Position numbers and translations under genes: made by a program | In this document: one piece after another, positions 24,035 to 36,215 of the stretch | How positions within the stretch are numbered: the first letter of the stretch is position 1 | How the letters are laid out: each line of letters opens with the position of its first letter | Assembly (NCBI GenBank): GCA_026874595.1 | Contig: CM049307.1 | Span: 32,966,862-33,030,861, forward strand | DNA length: 64,000 nucleotides | Origin: Sipunculus nudus | Lineage: Eukaryota; Annelida; Sipuncula; Golfingiida; Sipunculidae | Direction of reading: 5' to 3' | Notes under the pieces: generated by a model | Told to the model about the DNA's origin: nothing | What the model saw: the letters and a program-made list of their open reading frames with translations, nothing else | The model's database searches: none

Positions 24035-24537
24035 GGACCGGTATGAAAACATAGTATCCCCTTACTTTGTCTGGGGATACAATAATTAATAAAGCTATCT
24101 CTATATGGGGTAAAAACTAGAGATTAATTCAACAAAAACAAGATCTGAAACAAACTAGATGTGTCGGAACGACACGAATGCCCCCGCCTGGGGCAAATTA
24201 GAAACATTTGTTAAATTTTGTAAAATTTTTTAAGTTCAGGAAGTGTTGTATGGTCAAAAGTAGGGCAACAAGGGCAAAATGCATATCGATCTGTAACGGG
24301 TCATTATCAAGCAACACACCAAAAATCAGGCCAGTATCTGCAGGCATTGTGAAAAAGGTCCATACATGTGCATTTTTCATAAAAATTCTGTCTTTCATGA
24401 AATTTTCTATGTTCAGGATCTGTCATATGGTCAAAAATAGGTTAACTGGGACGAAACACAAACTCGATCTGTAAGTGGTCATTATGCGCCCACATACCAA
24501 ACATTACGCCAGTATCTGTAAGCATTGCATTGCGAAA

Positions 24538-25211
24538 CTAGAATATTAGCAAAAGCTGATAATCAGTTATAAATTTAAATTGGAGAGGTATGTACCATGT
24601 TTCATAACAATTCACCAAATGCTTCCTGAGAAATAAGCTCCTAAGTTTTTTTCTATACCAAGCTCTGCGACCTTGAAAATAGGTCAAGATCACCCATCTT
24701 TGAACTTGACCAAGATTTTGTAAATATAATGCAATAGCACTGTAGTAATGAAGTTCCTGTGTTGAATACCTTTGGAGATATCCTGCACAAAAGGCCAAAA
24801 TTGAAAAATCTGATAAAATTTCATTAAAAAATCAGAAATTGCAGGTGGCGCCACCAAAATTGTGCAGCACGTACAGACCATCAGTCCCAATGATCATAGT
24901 AAGTTTTGTGAAAATCCACACAATGGTTCTTGAGATATAAGCTTCTGAGTGTTTTTCTATAATCAGCTCTAAAATGTAGAAAAATGGGTCAAGGTCACCC
25001 ATCTTCGAACTTAATCTCGATTTTATCGATATACTTCTTCACTGATGAAATAAAATTCGAATATTGAATCCTTTTATAGAAATCCCGCTCACAAGGTAAA
25101 ATTTAACAGACGCGGAACGGACGGACGGACACCGGACAGACAGATGGACGGACTGATAGACGGACAGCTTGGGTGACGACAATAGCCCATCAGCCTATGA
25201 GCTGAGGGCTA
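24538..25211. mobile_element. Family A element, copy 2, nested in B
   Basis: CTAGAATATTAGCAAAAGCT at the left, GCTGAGGGCTA at the right. It contains a perfect GGTGGCGCCACC (24844-24855), GGTCAAGGTCACCC, and a GGACGGACGG tail near 25117-25165. The flanking B sequence reads across the insertion in an A-rich stretch (GCATTGCGAAA ... AAAAGG). Confidence 0.85.
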
Positions 25212-25214
25212 AAA

Positions 25215-26300
25215 AGGCTGTACATGTACATTTGTCATGAAAATTTATATTTTTCATGATATTTTCTATGTTTAGGAGCCGTAAAACAATCAAAAGTAGG
25301 TCGACCAGGACAAAATGTGAACTCAATCTGTAACTGGTCATTATCTGCCCACACACCAAAAATCAGGCCAATTTCTGCAGGCATTGTGAACAAAAGTCCG
25401 TACATGTGTCTTTGTCATGAAAATTTCTATTTTTCATGAAAATTTCTATGTTAAGGAGCCATAAAACGGTCAAAAGTAGGTCAACCGGGACGAAACGCGA
25501 ACTTGATCTTTAACTAGTCAATATCTGTATACACACCAAAAATCAGGCCAATATCTGCAGGCATTGCGAACAAAAAACCGTACATGTGTATTTGTCATGA
25601 AAATTTCTATTTTTCATGAAATTTTCTATGTTTAGGAGCCATTAAACAGTCAAAAGTAGGTCAACTGGAACGAAACGCGAACTCGATCTGTAACTAGTCA
25701 ATATCTGCATACACACCAAAAATCAGGCCAATATCTGCAGGAATTGCGAACAAAAGTCCGTACATGTGTATTTGTCATGAAAATTTCTATTTTTCATGAA
25801 ATTTTCTAAGTTAAGGAGCCATAAAACGGTCAAAAGTAGGTCAACCAGGAAGAAACAAGAACTCGATCTGTAACTGGTTATTATCTGCACACACACCAAA
25901 AATCAGGCCAATATCTGCAGGCAATGGGAAAAAAATCCGTACATGTGTATTTGTCATGAAAATTTCTCTTTTTCATGAAATTTTCTACATTAGGAGCCGT
26001 AAAACAGTCAAAAATAGGTCAACCAGGAAGAAACAAGAACTCGATCTGTAACTGGTTATTATCTGCACACAAACCAAAAATCAGGCCAATATCTGCAGGC
26101 ATTGGGAAAAAAAATCCGTACATGTGTATTTGTCATGAAAATTTCTATTTTTCATGAAATTTTCTAAGTTTAGGAGCCGTAAAACAGTCAAAAATAGGTC
26201 AACCAGGACGAAACACGAACTCGATCTGTAACTGGTCATTATCTGCCCACACACAAAAAATCAGGCCAATATCTGCAGGCATTGTGAAAAAAAGTCCGTA
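25215..26300. repeat. Six tandem 180-bp units of B
   Basis: AATCAGGCCA recurs at 25361, 25541, 25721, 25901, 26079 and 26259, a 178-180-bp period. Units differ by few substitutions. 180 is a multiple of three, yet no frame stays open through several units, so it is not coding. Confidence 0.94.
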
Positions 26301-26312
26301 CATGTCCGGCAT

Positions 26313-28469
26313 AAAAATTACTAAGCTAACATCTAATTGGATGGTAAGAAAGATCTATAGACCTGTAATTTTAGCTATATACCCTCAATTAGTGCTTTCA
26401 CTGAGACCCCTTTCTTTGATAAAACTTTATCCAATCTTATATAAACTCATCAAAGTCAGGGATTATTATTGCATTTCTTAAGCATCAAGAGATATAAGGA
26501 AACTAAATTAAACACCATGGGCATGCATTTTTTCAAACATGAATCGCCCAAGTAAGCACGATGGACATGTCCAAATCAAAATGCAAACAAGGGACCCATG
26601 TGTCAGATTGCTCAAATGAATTTTGGAAAACTTTAGCAAATGCAAAATATTCTTATTTTTTTTTATACATATACATAAGCATTTGAAGCTAAGAGGAAAT
26701 GGCCCTTTTAACTGGTTATCAAATATTAAATATATATTCACCAAACTTATACTTACTGAGCACTTTTATGGACTATATCAAAGATGCAGGAATCTCTCAT
26801 TATCAAATATTACTAGACGGAATTATCATTATTTCAGCTATATGACAGTAATATGTGCATAAAATGACCATAGGAATGTATGAACACTTGTCAATTATAG
26901 AATAAGGAGAAAGTGGAGATTAGCTGAAGTATAATAATACACATTTAATTTATATATGAAATAAAATGCTCTGAAAAAAATTTTAAAATTTTCAAAAGAG
27001 CATAAACTAAATCTGATAAGTATATATTGTACTGTATAGTACATGAAAATTGTGGCCTGATACATTTAATAATAATAATAATTATACAATTAATAAGGAA
27101 AAAACATGTGCCTAAGAGTTATATATGAAAGGATAATTTAACCAACAAAAAATGTTGTTAAAAATAATTATGTTATTAATAAATTCTAAATAGAGGGAGA
27201 GAGATGGAGGAGAGAGAGAACGACTGAGAAAGAGAGAGAGGGGAAGCATTCAACAGTGCTTATAGGAAAAAAAGTTGATTTATAATTGTTATATAACTAA
27301 TGATTAACAGATTTGGACAGACTGAGCTGATCACTTCATGTCCCACTCTGCTGAGGTAAGAATATGTTTCAATTATATTTTAATCTTTTTATTTCACCTT
27401 TTTTCTCATTTAATAAATCCTTATACCATTGTTATAAAACTTACGTACAAGTCCACAAATCCAAAGGCTTAAAGCATATGGCAAGGGGGAGAGGGGGTAA
27501 ATGCATGGAGAGAGTTACAATACCTCTGCATATACATATAGGATATGAAAATTAAGGTCACAGTGCTTACAAAGGGAAAAGTTTATTCATAATTATTAGA
27601 TATTTAAAAACATACAGAGAGATAGACAAACAAAGCCAATCACTTTATTTTATATTCTGCTGAGGCAGGAAAATAATAAACAAAATATTCGCATAAGATC
27701 CTCATTCTTTTCATTACATCAATTTTTTTCAAAGTTTATAAATTTTATACATATGCAATATAACATATGTATCCGGATATATAAGCTGATTCACAATTCT
27801 AATTTGCATCACCTTTATCCCTAATTTGGTCAGATAAATAAACATGCATACACATGTATTTATTTTTTACCACAAAAATAAATATTTAATTAAATTGCAA
27901 AATAATAACTATATGAAAATATAACTTAAGAATTTACAATTTAATTTGTACCTTTGTTTAACCATAATTTGGCTCATATTTTGTCAAGTTATGCTTCCTG
28001 AGTGATTTAATAATATTTTAAATTTATAAAATTATTTTAAAAGAAATTCATTTCTTTAAAAATGTTACATTCACACAACATGACATTATGGATTATCTTT
28101 AAAATGTTACATTACCACAACATGATGTTATGGATTATTCCTTGATTTAGAACAGTTTTGAACAATGGAGTAGAAACAGCTTTACAATTAAGGAAATACC
28201 ATTCAAACAACAATTTTTGCATTACGCTTTGGCGGATGGGGGAGGGGGGGAGAGGAGAAGGGTAATGTGGGAATAACTGTACACCTGTGACCCCTGCTCC
28301 CCAGTGATCCATTAAAATCAGGAAAGCAGAGAGAGCTGCACTGAATGACCTCCAGTGACCAAAGTGGGCTGTTTGACAATGCACCAAAATACAATAAGAG
28401 CCTCCAAAAACTTTCAATAACTAGGCTAATTTTGGAGATTTTATTTCTCAAAGTTCAGATTTTAACAGA
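26313..28469. other. AT-rich intron with simple repeats
   Basis: Very AT-rich. GGGACCCATGTGTCA at 26589 recalls the 5' signature of the F/K group, but the body is not recognised. There is an AAT repeat near 27070-27085 and a GA-rich tract at 27193-27242. The open frames near 28112-28451 contain a GGGGGAGGGG purine run and match no known protein. Confidence 0.5.
27193..27242 (+). repeat. GA-rich purine tract
   Basis: AGAGGGAGAGAGATGGAGG and following AGAGAG repeats make about 50 bases of nearly pure purine with imperfect GA periodicity. Confidence 0.85.
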
Positions 28470-29103
28470 TTAAATCTTTATTTGTACATGCTGTGAAAAT
28501 TAAAACCACAGTACATATAAGGAGAAAAATGCATAAAGTTGGGCCAAATTTAAAGTAATGATTTTTTTATTATGCTAATAACTTAAAAAATTACAAAATT
28601 CTGATCTTATTTCTAGTATATAATTGAATCTTGATTAAATTAAGTTATATCCTTGGGAAAAAAGTCTCTAGCTTCAGCAATTATCTTGTTAGGTCAGTAA
28701 ATATATTTCCTGAAAGTTGACAAAGTGCATTATGTTTGAGCCCTTAACTTCAACAATTTACACAAAATTGACCTAATTTATGGCATATACATAGGAAATA
28801 TATCCAGGAGTGGTTATATCAAACATGAATACAATAACACCAGTGGTTTTCATAGTGGGCAGTTTTGAAGTGTAACAATAGGTTTTAACTGGAAAACAGA
28901 GGTTTTTGCTTAATTTTTCAAAGTCACAGTGACCCAGTTTTTGGTTTGAGAGGATAAACTTGGGACCATCTAACTGTATGTAGAATTTTGGCTTGGTAGG
29001 TCTGGTGGTTTAAAAATGTGCCTTCAAAAATACCAGACGGATGGACAAACGACCAAAAGGTCCATCACTAAAGCTCAGATGACGTAAAGTCAGCTGAGCT
29101 AAA
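28470..29103. mobile_element. Family G element, single unit
   Basis: Shares CATGCTGTGAAAATTAAA, AAAGTTGGGCCAAATTTAAA, TGCATTATGTTTGAGCCC and the end CTCAGATGACGTAAAGTCAG then CTGAGCTAAA with the two units at 6040-7435. The GGAC tail is degenerate here (CAGACGGATGGACAAACGACC). Older than the tandem pair by its divergence. Confidence 0.75.
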
Positions 29104-30219
29104 TATACTTTGTATGTACTAAATGCATGCCAAGAAATACAACACCTGTAACGCATGTTAACATACAAACAGAATAATGTCTACATTGTGTCAAATAAGT
29201 AGGACTCCTGGAAACTACATGGCGAAGCACACAGACATAACTGTGGCATGACAAACATAGGCCACAAGTTTTATTCCTTTGTGAATCAATGAATTGTCCC
29301 TGCATGAAACACAGCTATACTATATTTTTCATGTTTTGTTTGGTAAACTGTCTTTGTAACCTTTCTTAGCAAGGGTGAAGAAATCTGCAGTCTCTGTGAA
29401 AATGAATATAACCATGACTTGAAGGCATATGCTGACTTCCACATGCCTCTGCAGAGTAATTTAATATCACTCATCAAGTATTTGTCCTGGCTTGATATAG
29501 AAGTCCCTGGCCTGGGATACAGGGCCTGAATATTAACACAGCACATTTCAGCACTTACCCTTACATGTGGGTCAAGAAAAACTGTGCTCCTCAACAGTGG
29601 TAACAAACAGCTTGTCAGGGCCTAGTAAACAGATTTTACCCCCTGTGATAGTACAGTCAATTGGCTTAGCTGTATGATTAATGTGATTTCTGACTTACCC
29701 AGGATACTTATTCATGAACTTTAAGTAATTTCTGCTGAGGAAAGTTCTTATTACACCCCTGTGACAGATGTATCATCTTGTTTATCTATCAGCTGTTTGT
29801 AAACAGAGTACATGTCCACGCAGGCTGCAGGTGGTTGATTGTAAAATTGTGCAGAAATTGAAATGTGTCAAGTTACTGTTGGTTACAGCTTGTGAATTTA
29901 AGCAACACCATCTTTTGTCATTTACAAAACTTATTTGATATGCCTTCAATGTCCTTGTTTAAATATATATAAAAGAGCAAAAACATGCAAAATCAGCAAC
30001 AACTCTGATTTCATAAGTCAAACTTTTATCCATACTGAAAAAAAAATGTACTTAACACATATACACATGTACAAACATTTCTCCAAAAGTAAGGTTCACG
30101 CATGCTAAACAATGCTCTGCATGGAGATAAAGAGCATTCTGAGTATGCTGGAAACCAGCTGGATGCTATCACACAGAATTTTGTTTAATAAATTCTCGGG
30201 GAGAGGGGGTCATATTTAC
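29104..30219. other. Intron next to the exon at 30220
   Basis: Contains the short exon-like fragment near 29553-29580 (see findings), a minus-strand open frame 29606-29286 without known relatives, and the inverted repeat CTGTTT-GT-AAACAG near 29791 with a forkhead-like GTAAACA. No further exon was found. Confidence 0.45.
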
Positions 30220-30289
30220 CTTTTTTTGATTTAGCTCCTATTTTCAATTTGGACGGCCAAGTGATTTGAGTTCCTGTTTCTTGCATAAT
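30220..30289 (-). CDS. BICC1: BICC1 internal exon: core of the first KH unit
   Basis: A 70-bp exon on the minus strand, 23 codons plus one base, beginning IMQETGTQITWPSKL and ending GAKSKK. Vertebrate BICC1 has IMEETNTQIAWPSKLKIGAKSKK here, so the match is nearly residue for residue. The acceptor is TTTATTTGCAG (ending at 30290) and the donor is GTAAAT (30219-30214). It starts in phase 0 and ends with one base of a split codon that the exon at 2706 completes as Asp. The WPSKLKIG block is a strand of the first KH unit of this mRNA-binding protein. The next coding exon is 27.5 kb away, so the intron is far longer than the exon. No frameshift or stop interrupts the frame. Confidence 0.95.
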
Positions 30290-30301
30290 CTGCAAATAAA
30301 A

Positions 30302-32544
30302 CATTTATGGTATTGAAATCAGCTGCATAATATCAAAATTAATACAGAATCATCTGATAAAAGACTCCCATTGATCAACTGATGTCTAGCTGATGTTAAA
30401 CATAATAAGAATTCAGGAAATGTGAAGCTGGACCTCTGCATGGTTTTAAAAGCACAAATGAGATTAGTTTAATCATCAAAGTGTGCTATCAACATGGTAA
30501 ACAATATCTTGCAACTCAGAAAATTTCTCATCTTTTAAGAGTGCATAATATTTTTAACAATATTAAATTGGTATTTCCCAGACTACAACCTACTTGTTTG
30601 TGTAATCTGATACATATATAAACTGCTTAAGGATAGGAGGGGCTGTCTTATGGAATAACATATTCTACTTACACTAGACCTTAACTATCATGTGATTATG
30701 TGAAATTACATGAAACAAGATAACTGAGTGTTTAAGTGCCTTAACAACTGCTGCCATTTCCTGAGATTTCATTCTTTACATTTGTTTTACATTTTGCAAG
30801 TAATGATCAAGTAGAACAGCCTTGAATTACTTGGAACTTGGATTATTGTGCACAGTCAGCACTCTTGACTTAAAAAAAAGAATAAAAATATCATGTTGAC
30901 ACTAGTTGCTAAAGAGGTAAGAACATAGGAAGTTCTCAGTCTCAGTCACAGCTTGTCGACAATTAGAGGCAAAAACTTAATATTCCTGTACAATGCAAAC
31001 TGACTTGTAACTCGAGGGAAGTGGCACTCCGAACTATTTCTTGCCTTACAAAGGGTAGGACAACTTATGACACGGTTGATGGAACATCAAAGAAATGAGT
31101 GAATCAGATGCATATTGCTGTTTCTTAACATGTGTGTTTTATACAAATTGCTACCATATGCTAAAAAAATTATAATGACGCAAAAATATGAATACATGAC
31201 ATACAGGACATGATATTCAAGTTTATTACAAAGCTTTAGGCATCACACTGCCATAAAAATGTGCTGCAGCACCAGACTTTGCAATATATGCACAGTACAA
31301 GATTATTCAATGTTGCTTTATGATCAATTTTCTTTCATGATCTCAGATTTTGGGAAAATAGACTATTCGTAACTGTCCTTTTGCTAGATTAGCTGAAACA
31401 ACAAATTTTCCTTCAATGCAGGTCGATTTAGCTCAGACAATTTGTCAGTTGGGATAAAATTACACCATTAAGAAACCATGTTTTCTCCCTGAATAACTCA
31501 GTATTCAAATATATAAATAAGGGTAGTTTATATAGTTAACAGGCTGATATTTAGTCCTGCACAGAAAAACAAAAAGTATATAAATAAATTAAATTATTTT
31601 ACAGTACCTTCCTAAATCATGTTAAACATGACATGTTTTATATAGGGGGGTTCAGGTCTCTGCAAAAAGTTTTAAGAATCTTGGTGATTCATATATCAAC
31701 CAATGAAATCTTGACTACTACATCCCATGCCGGGATGGAAACAGCACTTCACACACGCTCTCTAATATTGGAGTTGACATGTTCAAAGGCTGGGTGGCTG
31801 CTGTTACAGCAGTGACTGCAGCACTATGTCTCCCGCTTGGTTCACTGAACATGGCTGTAAGAATGTCTGCCACCCTCCCCAGCTGTCACTCCCTACATGC
31901 CTGTCATATATAATATGTTACTTTTAATGTCACACCCAGTCCCTGAGATAGAAGCACATATTTCAGATGCACATCTTGTATATATTATCACTAGACCTAA
32001 TGACATACAGTGATCTGGTATTTAAAGCAATGATAATTAAAAAACTGAATTTCTTTAATCTCAACTTTTTTTCTAATATATTATATTTAAAATAAGGCGC
32101 ACTCTTTAAATTTTCATTCATGTTATGGGTATCATAAATGATGGCAAACAAATATGTTGATAATGTAAATGGACATAATATAATGTTAAACATATAAAAC
32201 AAATACAAACAATTTTCCTCTTAAATATTAAATTATATGCAGCAAATTATGTTTTAAAGTTAAGACTATTATCACTAAGAATGTTTTGATCAATTTCACT
32301 GGGGTCTGGTCTCTATTGAGGAAAAGCCTTAACTAGGTTTTATCACATTATTTACAAAGCAATCCATAATGGTGACTAGTCAGATGCAATATTTCATATC
32401 AGGCAATTTATTATGTGATATAACAAACCTGAAAGAAATTTAAGAGAAATCTTGACCACTTACATCAAGGATAATACGATGGGTATATATATACTTATTT
32501 GCTTTTAACTACACTAAAGATAACCCATGTAAACAAGTATTTCA
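30302..32544. other. Unique intronic sequence
   Basis: No repeat family was recognised. A slightly GC-richer patch at 31715-31905 (GGAGTTGACATGTTCAAAGG, GTCTCCCGCTTGGTTCACTG) has a short plus-strand frame with no known relatives. Confidence 0.45.
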
Positions 32545-32597
32545 ACTAGATGTGTCGGAATGACATGAATGCCCCCGCCTGCAGCAAATTAGAAATA

Positions 32598-32766
32598 CAG
32601 TGAAACCTCGTTGTGTCGAACTCGCTTAAGTCGAATACCCCACTTATGTCGAAGTAATAGACTTGATATTCCGGACAACTCTAGTTAAATTATTACCAAA
32701 TAAAACCTGCTTGTGTCGAACCTCGGATGTGTCGAAAATTTTTTAGGGTCCCTTCAACTTTCACTG
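32598..32766. mobile_element. 169-bp pogo/Tigger-like MITE
   Basis: CAGTGAAACCTCG at the left and ACTTTCACTG at the right form inverted ends, with TA on both sides (32596-32597, 32767-32768). The element is absent from the paralogous place at 40751 (AGAAATATTTGTTAA), which shows one TA and so confirms insertion with TA duplication. Subterminal TGTGTCGAA motifs repeat inside. CAGT-type ends with TA targets are typical of pogo/Tigger-group mariner elements. Non-coding. Confidence 0.88.
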
Positions 32767-33097
32767 TATTTGTTAAATTTTGTAAAATTTTTTAAGTTTA
32801 GGAGGTGTTGTATGGTCAAAAGTAGATCAACAAGAGCAAAATGCAAACTCCATCTGTAACAGGTCATTATCAAGTAACACCCCAAAAATCAGGCCAGTAT
32901 CTGCAGGCACTGTGAAAAAAGTTCATACATGTGCATTTTTCATAAAAATTTCTTTCATGAAATTTTCTATGTTTAGGATCTGTCATATGGTCAAAAATAG
33001 GTCAACTGGGACAAAACGCGAACTCGATCTGTAAGTGGTCATTATACGCCCACAGACCAAACACTAGGCCAGTATCTGTAAGCATTGCATTGCAAAA

Positions 33098-33751
33098 CTA
33101 GAATATAAGCAAGAGCTGATAATCAGTTATAAATTTAAATTGGAGAGGTATGTACCATGTTTCATAACAATCCACCAAATGCTTCCTGAGAAATAAGCTC
33201 CTAAGATTTTTTCTATACTAAGCTCTGCGACCTTGAAAATAGGTCAAGATCACCCATCTTTGAACTTGACCAAGATTTTGTAAATATCATGCAATAGCAC
33301 TGTAGAAATGAAGTTCCTGTGTTGAATATCTTTGGAGATATCCTGTACAAAAGGCCAAAATTGAAAAATCCGATAAAAATTCATTAAAAAATCAGAAATT
33401 GTAGGTGGTGCCACCAAAATTGTACAGCACGTACAGACCATCATTCCAAATAATCATAGTAAGTTTTGTGAATATCCACTCAATGGTTCCTGAGATATAA
33501 GCTTCTGAGTGTTTTTCTATAATCAGCTCTAAAATGTAGAAAAATGGGTCAAGGTCACCCATCTTTGAACTTGACTGAGATCTTATCGATATACATCTTC
33601 ACTGATGAAATAAAATTCCAACGGTGAATCCTTTTAGAGATATCCTGCTCACAAGGTAAAAGTTAACAGACGACGGATGGACGCCGGACAGACGGACGGA
33701 CGGACAGCTTGGGGGACAACAATAGCCCATCAGCCTATTAGCTGAGGGCTA
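33098..33751. mobile_element. Family A element, copy 3, nested in B
   Basis: CTAGAATATAAGCAAGAGCT ... GCTGAGGGCTA, very similar to copy 2 and in the same place of the host element. It contains GGTGGTGCCACC, GGTCAAGGTCACCC and a GGACGGACGGACAGC tail. Confidence 0.85.
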
Positions 33752-34024
33752 AAAAAGGCTATACATGTACATTTGTCATGAAAATATTTTCATGAAATTT
33801 TCTATGTTAAGGAGCCGTAAACCAATCAAAAGTAGGTCAACCGGGACGAAACGAGAACTCGATCTGTAACTGGTCATTATCTGCCCACACACCAAAAATC
33901 AGGCCAATATCTGCAGGCATTGCGAAAAAAAGTCCGTACAACTGTTTGATTTCTGAATGACGGAAGGACGGAAAGACAGACATGGGTAAAACTATATGCC
34001 CCGGCCACTTTGTGGCGGGGGCAT

Positions 34025-36215
34025 AAAAATGTAACTGGAAATGTAATTCATTATTTGGAGAAGTAAAAGGTTTATGCTGAAGTCATAAGGCTGATAGTGA
34101 TACAGTTAATATGAATAACATTTTGTTTTCAAAACACTTGGGACACTCTAGGCACGACTATAGCCTTGTTGTCATGATCTACTCCAATACTAAATTAATT
34201 TGTGCCCAAGTTCATAAAATGTTTAGTCATGTTTGGACCTTTCTGGTGTGCCAATTAATAAATCTTTGAATAATGAGTGATTTTCTTTCATATCTGATTA
34301 AAAATTGGTTGCATCTTTGTAAAACTGATTACACATAATTATGTTTACATAATGAATATCTACATGTCTATGCTAAATTATTGGTAAATTTCCATGCATG
34401 AATAAAGATAACATTTTATGTTTCTCTGATAAATACATTGCAGATTTGATACAATATTCATAAATGTTATTGAATAATATTGATAAATGTATTCAGGTGT
34501 CTATGATGTTCAGTGATGTTCCCCTCTATACTGAGGGTTTCATTTGATAAGATGTAGTTAGCTGGGCTGCAGGTGTCAATGTTGGTAAACATATCAGCAG
34601 TGTCCATGATTTACTGAGTGTTGTATGGGAACTCAGCCGATAAACAGAACTTATACAGAAGCATCTTGAACAGATTTGTGTGTCACAACAGGATCATAAG
34701 CTGTTACAGCATAATATAGAATGGGATCACATGTAACAGGCCATTAACCTTGGGGTTGTAATCTGATTTGATATAAACTGGAGTCACCTGTGTGTCTTTG
34801 CAAGCTTTGCGACCACCCTGCAAACCTTGTTACAACAAGTATCACTTACAATAAATCTAATTATTCAATCGCTACATTTTCTCTTTTTTTTATATACATA
34901 CAAATAATGTATAGAAGTTTCCTTAAAAGTACAGTCTATTGTTTAACCTGCCCTATTGGAAAAGCAATTAGCGGGGAGAGCTTGATAGATATGAAAAAGA
35001 GAACTTGATTTCAGGGCAAAAGCAGATTTGGAAGTGCCTGTGGTGTGTTGTTAACACTCAATTACACACAAATTACTACCAGCTTGTGCAGTGCACCACC
35101 TGCCTGGCTTAATTTCACTGTCAGGTAAATTCTACACACCTAATAACTCACAGGAGCTTTGTTTTTTTATGGCAGTCTGTAATCTATATACCACCACTTG
35201 TACTCAGCTATACCCATAAAAGTGTACCACATTTGTATACAGATAAGCTACACTGAAACACTCTAGTGATGACAGTGTCTATAAATAGCTAATCCATGCA
35301 GGTGCTCTTGGTACCACACAAAAGATGATTTATATAGGTGTTTTATACAGAAAACATCCTTTCTAATCAATAAATAAACTTGTAAAAATGTTTCTATAAT
35401 ATCTCCTACAATGAAATTTACCAATATTTTATTCTTTACAATAATGATTTCTAATCAGTTTCTATGACTGGGTGCCTGTATCTGAATAAGCTCCTGTTAT
35501 GAAAACAAAGAAGATTTTTTATACTGGTACCCACTCTAGGAGCAAATAATAATTTTCACATATAAATAGTGTAAATTCAATTCTCTCACCAACAAATGGT
35601 TAAACTGAATGTATAAAAATTATTTTATGACTTTGTTTTGTCAAATGTGTACATATTATAAAATTTTATAGACCTGTTCTCACATACATATTTGCATGTA
35701 TATGTTTAAATATTCTTCTAATAACCTCATGGCAGTTTTAAACTGCTGTTCATTCAGCATTCATGATGTCATAAGAAGCAACTGTAAAACTAATTTTTAA
35801 TCATTTTTAGCATTGAAATGTAATATCATTGGAGCTCTCAAACTAGCATACAATGATACATCAATGGTATATAAATTATAATGGCACATGTAAATGGAGA
35901 AGTATCTAATACAAACAAACACTAAATAATTTGTGTATTATGGTTCAATTACACTTGTCCCTCACACACTGTATATCTAACCAACAGACTCAGGATTCTT
36001 GCCGTGTGTGGTTGTCAAGCATTCCTGAGTCAGTTGCTATGAATGTGAAAGGTCATTCATTTTTTAATCCCTTGTATTGCCTGGATGCATTCAGCAAGCA
36101 CACTGCCTGGAAAGCAGCATGTTATTTAACACCTTCACATAGCATCCACACAAACAGAACTATAAATGCCATAGGAACACTAGGTTTATAACTTCATTAA
36201 CAACTATAGAATAAA
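34025..36215. other. Unique intronic sequence
   Basis: No repeat family, exon or RNA gene was recognised. The plus-strand frames 34790-35008 and 35931-36191 have no known relatives. Confidence 0.5.

Larger units (their letters stand above)
21476..24080. mobile_element. Family E element, 2.6 kb, with terminal inverted repeats
   Basis: Perfect 12-bp inverted termini GTATCCCCAGAC (21476-21487) and GTCTGGGGATAC (24069-24080). After a C12 run come tandem 289-bp units (about 21636-23420), then a unique segment with GGTGGCGCCACC at 23717 and AAGGTCAAGG sites, then a GCG/GGC trinucleotide tract (23993-24034). The many 60-67-codon open frames in this area are repeat by-products: the unit is 289 bp, so frame shifts at each copy. 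No transposase is present. Confidence 0.86.
24154..26312. mobile_element. Family B element, copy 1, with family A nested inside
   Basis: Starts ACTAGATGTGTCGGAACGAC followed by ACGAATGCCCCCGCC. The complete relative at 32545 ends GGCGGGGGCATA, so the ends carry the inverted repeat TGCCCCCGCC. The body consists of 180-bp units (ATTTTTCATGAAATTTTCTA, GGTCAACCGGGACGAAAC, AAAATCAGGCCAATATCTGC). This copy has lost its right end: it stops near CCGGCATAAAAAT at 26312. It is split at 24538-25211 by a family A element. Confidence 0.83.
2707..30219 (-). other. BICC1: BICC1 intron, 27,513 bp
   Basis: The intron between the exons ending at 30220 and starting at 2706, bounded by GT (30219-30218) and AG (2708-2707) on the minus strand. 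It holds most of the transposon load: F, G (twice), D, H, E and B copies plus several MITEs. The plus-strand protein-like stretches at 16768-17440 also lie inside it. Confidence 0.9.
32545..34024. mobile_element. Family B element, copy 2, complete, with two nested elements
   Basis: Both ends are present: ACTAGATGTGTCGGAATGAC and ATGAATGCCCCCGCC at the left, ATGCCCCGGCCACTTTGTGG and CGGGGGCATAA at the right, with a GGACGG-type tail (ACGGAAGGACGGAAAGACAG) just before the right end. Fewer 180-bp units than copy 1. A MITE sits at 32598-32766 and a family A element at 33098-33751. Copies 1 and 2 carry family A at the same internal site. Confidence 0.87.

Noticed and set aside
24198-26157. Open frames in the 180-bp array and in element A
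   Set aside because: Repeat sequence with stops in every unit; no frame continues through the array.
21636-26300. Regularly spaced repeats as a CRISPR array
   Set aside because: Whole units are repeated without unique spacers, and the DNA is clearly eukaryotic.
29286-29606. 106-codon minus-strand frame as a gene
   Set aside because: No recognisable protein; only the DPHVRVS fragment inside it is of note.
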